From the NCBI RefSeq assembly GCF_000217795.1, contig NC_015681.1, positions 2,223,244-2,287,243 of the forward strand: DNA of 64,000 bases. The letters run 5' to 3'. Both the position numbers and the translations under genes were made by a program. The DNA is from Thermodesulfatator indicus DSM 15286. Lineage in GTDB: Bacteria > Desulfobacterota > Thermodesulfobacteria > Thermodesulfobacteriales > Thermodesulfatatoraceae. Shown here piece after piece: positions 57,296-64,000 of this stretch; the stretch's first letter is position 1, and each line of letters begins with the position of its first letter. The notes beneath the pieces were generated by a model. That model was not told the DNA's origin. It saw nothing but the letters and a program-made list of their open reading frames with translations, and made no database searches.

Positions 57296-58078
57296 ATGAG
57301 TGATAAAAAATTAACAGCGCTTGGTACTACCAGAAGAGATCTTTTAAAGAGTACAGGAGCTTTACTTTTAGGGCTTACTGCTGGCAAATTGCTGTTACCA
57401 GGTAGTCCGGCTCAAGCCAAAGCCATAACTGAAAAATGGCCATGGCCTTATGAAAAACTTGACCCTGTTGAAACAGCAGAATTGGCGTATCGTGGATGGT
57501 ATAAGCTCTTTTGCGGTGGTTCGGTAGTATGTAGTATTTTTTCTCAATTACGTAAAAAAGTAGGAGGCCCGTATAATCTTGTTCCTATTGAAGCCTTTAT
57601 CTTCGCCGAAGGTGGCGTGGCTGGCTGGGGAACCATATGTGGTTCTCTTTTAGGCGCAAATGTAGTTACTAATTTTATTTTAGGGCCAAGAACAGCTGGA
57701 ACTCATCTTGGAGCACTTATGGGTAGCGAAATAATGGACTGGTATTGTGAGGCTGAAATGCCTGTATATGTCCCTAAAAACCCCAAAGTTGATCCCAAAA
57801 AAATACCTCACACCGTTAGTGACTCGCCATTGTGTCACATATCTGTTGGAAAATGGATGAAAAAGGCCAATAAATCCTTAAAAAGTCCGGAAAGAAGAGA
57901 TCGTTGTGCCAGAGTAACTGCCAGTGTTGCTTATCATCTTGTAGTACTACTAAATAAATGGAAAGATGGAAAATATGAACCTGAAGGCGAATTTCCTTCT
58001 GGTGAATATGGCATTCCAGCTCAGCATAACTGTGACGGATGTCACGGAGACGATGTCCCTGAACCGCCAGAATCTTAA
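57296..58078 (+). CDS. Split-Soret-type cytochrome c (C_GCAxxG_C_C family) with Tat signal
   Basis: 260 residues from ATG 57296 (AAGGGGTG upstream). A twin-arginine signal, TTRRDLLKSTGALLLGL (about 11-27), directs export of a folded protein. The C-GCAxxG-C-C core is seen as CGGSVVCSIF...EGGVAGWGTICGSLLG, then SPLCHISVGKWM. One classic haem c site, CDGCH (246-250), is near the C-terminus. It resembles the split-Soret cytochrome of Desulfovibrio, a periplasmic multihaem redox protein of uncertain physiological role. It ends at a bidirectional terminator. Confidence 0.82.
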   Translation: MSDKKLTALGTTRRDLLKSTGALLLGLTAGKLLLPGSPAQAKAITEKWPWPYEKLDPVETAELAYRGWYKLFCGGSVVCSIFSQLRKKVGGPYNLVPIEAFIFAEGGVAGWGTICGSLLGANVVTNFILGPRTAGTHLGALMGSEIMDWYCEAEMPVYVPKNPKVDPKKIPHTVSDSPLCHISVGKWMKKANKSLKSPERRDRCARVTASVAYHLVVLLNKWKDGKYEPEGEFPSGEYGIPAQHNCDGCHGDDVPEPPES

Positions 58079-58097
58079 GTTTAATAGTTAGAACATA

Positions 58098-58138
58098 AAA
58101 AGAGGTAGTTTTGGGCTAGGCCTGAAACTACCTCTTTT
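58098..58138. terminator. Bidirectional terminator
   Basis: AAAAGAGGTAGTTT (58098-58111) and AAACTACCTCTTTT (58125-58138) form a perfect 14-bp stem with A/T tails on both sides. It ends the cytochrome gene and the convergent methyltransferase gene, whose stop codon is inside the right arm. Confidence 0.85.
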
Positions 58139-58772
58139 CAAATAAAACAGCCCAAAAGCCAGCCTTATTATCTAAACCTTTATGAGGTTTTTCGTGTGAA
58201 GGCTTAATTGAAGGAAAATTAAAAAGAGTAGAAAAACCTTTTAAAAAAGAAAATCCATGCCTTTCAAAAAGATTTAAAACTTCATCTCCTCTTCTAAAAC
58301 GGGCAAATTTATAAAGAGGATGCCCTGCCTGAGCCTTTTCTTGGTAAAATTTGCCTAAAGGAGACTCCGCAGGAACAAAACCTAAAAAAAGTTTTCCTTT
58401 TGGTTGAAGGATTCTATAACATTCCCGCAGAGCCTTTTCTGGTTCAGCCAAAAAACAAAAGGTAAAAAATAATCCACATGAAGCTATGCTTTCACTTTTA
58501 AAAGGAAGAGCCTCGGCTAAACCAGCTACCACTTTTATTCCTTTCTCCTGCGCTTTTGAAAGCATTTCTAATGAAGGATCTAGGCCAAAATTAAAGCCAA
58601 GGGCCTTGGCAAAGGCACCTGTACCTACACCTATTTCCAGAGAGGGATACGCAGGTTTCCCTAAAAGCTTTAAGGCTTCAAGCTCAGAACAAAACAGAGG
58701 ATTTTTTTCATACCATTGATCGTATTCTTGGGCAACTTGCCCAAAACTCTGGCTAATTTTGCGCCACATCAA
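58128..58772 (-). CDS. SAM-dependent methyltransferase (type 11, UbiE-like)
   Basis: 214 residues. Motif I reads LEIGVGTGAFAKALG, followed by GLDPSLEMLSKAQ, GLAEALPFKSESIASCG and the typical CYRILQPKGKLFLGFVP. These are class I methyltransferase hallmarks of the Methyltransf_11 type acting on small molecules. The substrate is unknown. It sits between a shared terminator and glnA. Confidence 0.82.
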   Translation of the reverse strand: MMWRKISQSFGQVAQEYDQWYEKNPLFCSELEALKLLGKPAYPSLEIGVGTGAFAKALGFNFGLDPSLEMLSKAQEKGIKVVAGLAEALPFKSESIASCGLFFTFCFLAEPEKALRECYRILQPKGKLFLGFVPAESPLGKFYQEKAQAGHPLYKFARFRRGDEVLNLFERHGFSFLKGFSTLFNFPSIKPSHEKPHKGLDNKAGFWAVLFEKR

Positions 58773-58793
58773 GAAAAATTTAACAGAATAAAA

Positions 58794-58816
58794 GGGAGGG
58801 GATAACCCCCTCCCCT
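58794..58816 (-). terminator. Rho-independent terminator after glnA
   Basis: On the minus strand GGGGAGGGGG pairs with CCCCTCCC around TTAT, followed by TTTTATT. It lies just past the glnA stop. Confidence 0.8.
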
Positions 58817-58822
58817 TCTAAT

Positions 58823-60235
58823 TTAGATATCAAAATAGAGGAAGAACTCGTAAGGATGCGGACGTAGACGTACCTGGTCAGCTTCATTTTCGCGCTTATA
58901 CTCAATCCATTTGCTAATAAGGTCTTCAGTAAAGACATCGCCTTTCATCAAGAACTCATGGTCTTCTTCAAGGGCCTGAAGAGCCTCTTCTAGAGTAGCA
59001 GGGGTGGTTGGGATATCCTTCAACTCCTCTGGTGGGAGGCTGTAAAGGTCCTTATCCATGGGTTCACCAGGATCAATGCGGTTTTCAATACCATCAAGAG
59101 CAGCCATAAGCATAGCAGCAAAGGCAAGATAGCCGTTACAAGACGGATCAGGGGTACGGAATTCAATACGCTTGGCCTTGGGGCTTGGGCTATACATGGG
59201 AATACGAATAGCCGCTGAACGGTTTCGGCTGGAGTAACAGAGGTTAACCGGTGCTTCGAAACCAGGAGTCAAACGTTTATAAGAGTTAGTGGTGGGGTTG
59301 GTAAAGGCGCACACTGCCTTACAGTGTTTAAGGATACCACCAATGGCGTAAAGGGCAGTTTCAGAAAGACCGGCATAACGATCACCAGCAAAAAGCGGGG
59401 TATCACCCTTCCAAATACTCATGTGGGTATGCATACCAGAACCATTGTCCTCAAAAAGAGGTTTGGGCATAAAGGTAACGGTTTTACCGTGTTTGTAAGC
59501 TACGTTTTTGAGAACATACTTGAACCACATTAGCTGGTCACCCATTTTGAGAAGCGGGGCAAAGCGCATGTCAATCTCGGCTTGACCAGCAGTAGCTACT
59601 TCGTGGTGCTGACATTCTACCTTGATTCCAATCTGCTGAAGCACCATAACCATTTCGGTACGGAGATCCTGAAACTTATCAGACGGAGGCACTGGGAAAT
59701 AACCTTCTTTGTGACGAGGTTTATAACCAAGGTTAGGACATTCTTCTCTACCTGTATTCCAAGTACCTTCTATAGAATCTACAAAATAGAAGGAGTAGTT
59801 AGAACCGGTGTCATAACGAATGTCATCAAAGATAAAGAATTCCGCTTCAGGGCCAAAATAGGCAACATCACCTAAACCAGTGCTCTTGAGGTACTCTTCT
59901 GCCTTCTGGGCCACATAACGCGGGTCACGGCTGTAAGGTTCTTTGGTAATAGGATCATAAACATTACAAAGCAATACTAAAGTAGGAACTTCAAAGAAAG
60001 GATCCATTACCGCGGTGTTGGGGTCGGGAATAATTATCATGTCACTTTCGTGGATTTCCTGCCAACCACGAATAGAAGACCCGTCAAAACCATAACCAGC
60101 TTCAAAGCTTTCTTCTGTCAACTCTTCAATGGGCACGGAAAAGTGCTGCCACATACCTGGAAAGTCAGTAAACCTCAGGTCAACCATTTTAGCGCCATTT
60201 TTTTTGGCAAATTCAAGAACTTCTTTGGGTGTCAT
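58823..60235 (-). CDS. glnA: Glutamine synthetase type I
   Basis: Assimilates ammonia into glutamine. 470 residues. The beta-grasp region [49 protein letters not shown] and NRSAAIRIP are present, and the [12 protein letters not shown] motif gives the Tyr that is adenylylated in GSI-beta enzymes. AGGAGG precedes ATG 60235. It is the last gene of glnB-glnD-glnA, so the enzyme and its PII sensor system share a locus. Confidence 0.97.
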   Translation of the reverse strand: MTPKEVLEFAKKNGAKMVDLRFTDFPGMWQHFSVPIEELTEESFEAGYGFDGSSIRGWQEIHESDMIIIPDPNTAVMDPFFEVPTLVLLCNVYDPITKEPYSRDPRYVAQKAEEYLKSTGLGDVAYFGPEAEFFIFDDIRYDTGSNYSFYFVDSIEGTWNTGREECPNLGYKPRHKEGYFPVPPSDKFQDLRTEMVMVLQQIGIKVECQHHEVATAGQAEIDMRFAPLLKMGDQLMWFKYVLKNVAYKHGKTVTFMPKPLFEDNGSGMHTHMSIWKGDTPLFAGDRYAGLSETALYAIGGILKHCKAVCAFTNPTTNSYKRLTPGFEAPVNLCYSSRNRSAAIRIPMYSPSPKAKRIEFRTPDPSCNGYLAFAAMLMAALDGIENRIDPGEPMDKDLYSLPPEELKDIPTTPATLEEALQALEEDHEFLMKGDVFTEDLISKWIEYKRENEADQVRLRPHPYEFFLYFDI

Positions 60236-60273
60236 AGAAACCTCCTTTATTTAGTTTTTTTATCTAAGTTAGC

Positions 60274-62742
60274 TTATTGGAAAAATTCTTTTAGTTTATT
60301 TCTTAAATATTTTTCAAGAGACTTTGTTTCTTCATCACTTAATTTTTCTCCCTCTGGCGTTCTCACGTAAAAAACATCTGAGACAAGATCTTCTTTATTA
60401 GAAATAAAAGCCCGTTCTATATTTAATGGCCAGATAGAAATGGCTTTAGCTAAATAATATAAAAGCCCCCTTTTATCAGGAGCATATACTTCAATTATGG
60501 TAAAAAAGTCTGAATGAACATTATTAATTGAGACCTGAAAATTTGCTGCTTTAGAAGGCTTTTTTATAGAAGAAAAAAGAGGTCTTGTCTCTTTTAATCT
60601 AGTTTCTAAGTCTAAATTTTGTAAGATTACGTCTTTAAAAGTCTTTTCTAACTCGTCCTTAATTATCTCTCCACAGGGTGAATGCACCTCAAAGATATCT
60701 AACACGGTATCATCTTCGAGGGTAAAAATGCGGGCTAACCGTACATCTAAATGATGCAAAGTAAAAATACCTGTCAGGCGCACAAAAAGCTCAGGCCTAT
60801 CTTTGGTGATGACTAAAATTTTGAAAAGGTCTTTTCGCTTGGAAATATCCAGTAAAAAAGGGAGAGATTTTTCTTTAAAAGTTTTCAGTTTATTAATTTC
60901 TGGCTTAAGTTCTTCAAGGGGAGCATACAAGAGATAACAGGAAGGAAGAATATCCACCAAAGAACCAAATTCTTTTTTTAAGGTCTTTTCTTTAGCCTCA
61001 AGTTCTGAAATAGCTTGTTTTTCTGCTAAAAAACCTTCAGTAAAAATTTTAGCTGTTTTTAGATAAAGTTCATCAATCAAGGCGGCTTTCCAGGAATTCC
61101 AGGCATTGGGGCCAGTAGCGCGAGAATCAGCTATAGTTAAATAATACAGTCTAGTTAAATGACCCAAATCTTTCATCTTTTTGGCGAAATCAACAATAAC
61201 TTTCTCTTCGGTTAGGTCTCTTCTAAAAGCAGTCTCTACCATCGAAAGATGATCTCTAACCAAACGGGATACATTTTGAGCTTCCTCTTTAGAAAAGCCA
61301 AATTTCATCGCTATCTCGTAAGCCATCTCTGCTCCGACCTCTTCGTGCCTTCCAGGTAGTCCTTTAGCAATATCATGCAATAATCCTGCCAAAAAAAGGA
61401 CTTCTTCGTTTTCCACTCTATCCCAATAAATAGACCGTTCCTTCCGTAAACGGCTTAGTTCTTGAACTGTTAACAATAAATGTTCGTCTAAGGGATGAAC
61501 ATGATAGACATCAAACTGGGTAAGCCCTAAAACCCTTTGGAACTCTGGCAAAATGAGAGAAAGGAAACCTGTTTCCCGCATACTTTTTAATGCTAAATAG
61601 GCATGAGGTTTAACTAACAATTTTGTAAAAAAACTGCCCTCTATATTGACAATATTGAAAGTTTTAGAAGATATAAGATTCTCTTTCAAAAAGAGGCGGG
61701 TAAGATGGTGTAATTTAAGCCCTGTTTCTGCTTGAAGCATAAAGAGTTTAAGTACATAGGGCCAATCCCAAAGGGCCCTTTCGCGATAAGTAAGATAAAG
61801 ACGACCAGAAATAACTTCAAAGCCTCCTTCTAATTTTTTTCTTTCGTCAGGAAGAAGGCCGAGGGTGAGTTCTACATGGTCCAAAACGGCTTCGACTATT
61901 TCGTGTATCTGACCCATAGCGCGGTAAATGTTGGTCATAAACTTGCTAATGGCCCCTTCGGCTTCGTAGCCAAAGCCCATTTTTACCGCTATAACGGGCT
62001 GATATTCGAAATAAAGGCGGTCCTCATGGCGCTTGGCTTGAAAGTGTAATTCCTCTCTTACCGCTAAAAGAAATTGATAAGCAGCCTTGAGTTGTAACTT
62101 TTCTTTGGTTGAGATGAGACCAGCCCTTTCAATATCTCTCAAGGTTTCTAAGCCAAAGAGAATGCGTGCAGTCCACAGAAGTAGATGATAATCCCTTAAT
62201 CCTCCCAGTCCTTCTTTTATATTGGGTTGCAACAAAAAAGAATCTTCCTGGTAAATTTCCAGTCTTTTTTGACGGGTTTCTTTAAGGACCTGGAAAAATT
62301 CTTTGCGTTTTCCAGAAATTAAATTGGTTTCGAATAATTCTTTAAATTTTTTAAAAAGTTTTCTTGAGCCAGAAACTAGGCGAGCATCAAGTAAAGCCGT
62401 CAAAAGAGAAAAGTCTTTTCGCGCGTCACCTAAAACCTCTTCAAGGGAACAAACACGATAACCAACTTCAAATTTTTTATCCCAAAGGCTATAAAGAACC
62501 TTTTCCACTAGGTCGCTAAGTTCTTCTTCAGAAAGCTCTCCGTGTAAAAAGAGCAGATCCACATCTGAATAAGGGCAGAGCTCCTTGCGGCCGTAACCGC
62601 CAACCGCCAAAATGGCTACCGGCCTTTTTCTGAAAGCAGGAGGAAAAAGGCTTTTAATTAGCTTATCAACTCGCTTAGCCCGGTTTGTAACCGATGACCT
62701 GGCCGCAAGGAGGGGAGCCGTACTTTTGATTGCCCGAGGCAC
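60274..62742 (-). CDS. glnD: [Protein-PII] uridylyltransferase/uridylyl-removing enzyme
   Basis: 822 residues. The nucleotidyltransferase site GGYGRKELCPYSDVDLLFL lies at about 48-66, then the GlnD-specific PII-uridylyltransferase domain, the HD hydrolase site (GLLHDIAKGLPGRHEEVGAEMA) and two C-terminal ACT domains for glutamine sensing. It uridylylates and deuridylylates the PII protein encoded directly upstream. The start is GTG 62742 abutting the glnB stop (TAAGTG), with GGAGG nearby. Confidence 0.95.
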   Translation of the reverse strand: MPRAIKSTAPLLAARSSVTNRAKRVDKLIKSLFPPAFRKRPVAILAVGGYGRKELCPYSDVDLLFLHGELSEEELSDLVEKVLYSLWDKKFEVGYRVCSLEEVLGDARKDFSLLTALLDARLVSGSRKLFKKFKELFETNLISGKRKEFFQVLKETRQKRLEIYQEDSFLLQPNIKEGLGGLRDYHLLLWTARILFGLETLRDIERAGLISTKEKLQLKAAYQFLLAVREELHFQAKRHEDRLYFEYQPVIAVKMGFGYEAEGAISKFMTNIYRAMGQIHEIVEAVLDHVELTLGLLPDERKKLEGGFEVISGRLYLTYRERALWDWPYVLKLFMLQAETGLKLHHLTRLFLKENLISSKTFNIVNIEGSFFTKLLVKPHAYLALKSMRETGFLSLILPEFQRVLGLTQFDVYHVHPLDEHLLLTVQELSRLRKERSIYWDRVENEEVLFLAGLLHDIAKGLPGRHEEVGAEMAYEIAMKFGFSKEEAQNVSRLVRDHLSMVETAFRRDLTEEKVIVDFAKKMKDLGHLTRLYYLTIADSRATGPNAWNSWKAALIDELYLKTAKIFTEGFLAEKQAISELEAKEKTLKKEFGSLVDILPSCYLLYAPLEELKPEINKLKTFKEKSLPFLLDISKRKDLFKILVITKDRPELFVRLTGIFTLHHLDVRLARIFTLEDDTVLDIFEVHSPCGEIIKDELEKTFKDVILQNLDLETRLKETRPLFSSIKKPSKAANFQVSINNVHSDFFTIIEVYAPDKRGLLYYLAKAISIWPLNIERAFISNKEDLVSDVFYVRTPEGEKLSDEETKSLEKYLRNKLKEFFQ

Positions 62743-63138
<396 letters not shown>

Positions 63139-63258
63139 TTAACAAGTTGTTTAGTAATAAACTATATTTAAGCGAAGTAAATAAAACCGGGCTTTAAAAG
63201 CAATTTTTGAAAAGGGAAAACTTTACAAAATTGTGGAAGGAGCTGAAAAAATTAACAA

Positions 63259-63645
63259 TTAAGTAAACTCGTGCTTTTTTACCAGGGTTTTAATTTCTTC
63301 CCAAGTTGCTTCTTTGGCAAAGCCTGGACAGCTTGCCCGTATAATTTCAAAGCTGTCTTTGTCTTTAAGAATACTTGGATGAAGAGGCCACTGACGACAC
63401 CGAAAGGGTTTTACCGGATGGATTTGGCAAAGTTTATTTTTTTCATCATAGAAAATACAATGTCCATTTACGATTTTCATCTCTATATGAGAGCCTTTGT
63501 TAACAGTGTAATGTTCTAAAAACCTAGAAATACTCAGACCCAAAAAAGCGGCTATACTTTTTTGTTCATCAGAGGAAAGAGAAACAGTGCTTTCGCCCTG
63601 ACAGCAAAAACCACAACGTTTACACTCAAAGAGTTTCTTCGACAT
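63259..63645 (-). CDS. YkgJ-type CxxCxxCC protein (putative Fe/Zn-binding)
   Basis: 128 residues from ATG 63645. CKRCGFCCQG gives the CxxCxxCC signature, with later Cys in GHCIFYDEKNKLCQIHPVKPFRCRQWPL, the pattern of the YkgJ/zinc- or iron-chelating family. The function is not established. The start overlaps the 3' end of queC by 20 bases; a start at 63717 would lie further inside queC. Confidence 0.8.
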   Translation of the reverse strand: MSKKLFECKRCGFCCQGESTVSLSSDEQKSIAAFLGLSISRFLEHYTVNKGSHIEMKIVNGHCIFYDEKNKLCQIHPVKPFRCRQWPLHPSILKDKDSFEIIRASCPGFAKEATWEEIKTLVKKHEFT

Positions 63646-64000
63646 AGGGAATAGGGTCTTTAAGACCAGCCTCTTTAAAGCCTTTGAGGCGTAAAAGACA
63701 AGATTCACAACGTCCACAAGCTTTATCTTCTCTTTGATAACAAGACCAGGTTAGATGCAGCGGAGCACCGAGCTCTTTCCCCAGTTTTACAATTTCGGCC
63801 TTGGACAAATTAATTAAAGGCGTTTCTATGCGGATATCTGTCTCTGGGCGAGTGCCTTCTTTGATCACCTGATTGAAGGCTTCAAAAAAAGAAGCCCGAC
63901 AATCTGGGTAACCTGAAAAATCAACCTGGCTGGCCCCTATAAAAATGCGCCTGGCCCCAATAACTTCACCCCAGGAAACCGCTATAGCCAGAAAATGGGC
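63626..64000 (-). CDS. queC: 7-cyano-7-deazaguanine synthase (5' part outside window)
   Basis: The C-terminal about 124 residues of QueC. AIAVSWGEVIGARRIFIGASQ, then DFSGYPDCRASFFEAF, INLSKAEIVKLGKELGAPL and the zinc motif CYQREDKACGRCESCLLR are diagnostic. The frame is open to the window edge, so the ATP-binding N-terminus lies beyond 64000. It makes preQ0 for queuosine. It is followed by the CxxCxxCC gene in an overlapping arrangement. Confidence 0.93.
   Translation of the reverse strand, partial: AHFLAIAVSWGEVIGARRIFIGASQVDFSGYPDCRASFFEAFNQVIKEGTRPETDIRIETPLINLSKAEIVKLGKELGAPLHLTWSCYQREDKACGRCESCLLRLKGFKEAGLKDPIPYVEETL

Overview
The window looks like chromosomal DNA of a thermophilic, anaerobic, autotrophic sulfate or sulfur metabolising bacterium of the Desulfobacterota/Thermodesulfobacteriota type. 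This is inferred from a complete Wood-Ljungdahl (reductive acetyl-CoA) gene set, HdrA/MvhD electron-transfer proteins, a selenocysteine formate dehydrogenase, a split-Soret-type cytochrome c, and rubredoxin/desulforedoxin-like proteins. I cannot name the species from sequence alone.

Layout. 1-7918 (+): one tightly overlapping operon of envelope and core genes (ftsX, envC-like, ctpA, divergent polysaccharide deacetylase, hisC, cmk, GT2 glycosyltransferase, UPF0104-like membrane protein). 7918-11928: dispersed repeats around an EamA transporter, fmt and a CoA-disulfide-reductase-like flavoenzyme. 11925-14402 (-): an unusually compact uvrA. 14466-19064 (-): an AT-rich PotABCD-like ABC transporter operon with an alkaline-phosphatase-superfamily enzyme, bordered by a decayed IS5-type transposase (19213-19472). 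19500-30202: housekeeping genes (SAM hydrolase, tRNA methyltransferase, DUF721, phosphomannomutase, chemoreceptor, recJ, HU, eno, isochorismatase-like hydrolase, nrdR, rubredoxin and a desulforedoxin-like protein). 30278-31501: an IS110-family element with a structured non-coding end, sitting in a dispersed repeat. 31863-56178 (-): the Wood-Ljungdahl region. 56205-64000: a short inverted-terminal-repeat element, PilZ protein, split-Soret cytochrome, a methyltransferase, the nitrogen-control group glnB-glnD-glnA, a CxxCxxCC protein and the 3' part of queC.

The Wood-Ljungdahl region reads in transcription order fhs, folD, cooS, hdrA, mvhD, hdrC-like, second mvhD, metV, metF::acsD, acsB, acsC, MNT/HEPN pair, acsE, PstS::CODH-subunit-like, fdhA. 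It encodes formate formation from CO2, formyl-THF, methenyl/methylene-THF and methyl-THF formation, methyl transfer to the corrinoid protein, CO2 reduction to CO and acetyl-CoA assembly.

Main points. (1) Three genes are each cut by an in-frame UGA exactly where their families carry selenocysteine or cysteine: fdhA (33501-33503), mvhD (48086-48088) and hdrA (51043-51045). I annotate all three as full-length selenoproteins. (2) Methylene-THF reductase (MetF) and the corrinoid protein small subunit (AcsD) are one 892-residue polypeptide joined by Pro/Glu-rich linkers and TPR-like helices. (3) hdrA-mvhD-hdrC-mvhD-metV-metF resembles the MetFV-HdrABC-MvhD set of acetogens but has no hdrB. (4) A PstS-like domain is fused to a CODH-associated domain. 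(5) A HEPN gene in the acs operon carries a single-base frameshift. (6) A family of repeats with 11-bp inverted ends occurs at several intergenic sites, one copy lying just upstream of fhs. (7) The IS110 element's upstream region folds into paired hairpins as expected for a bridge RNA.
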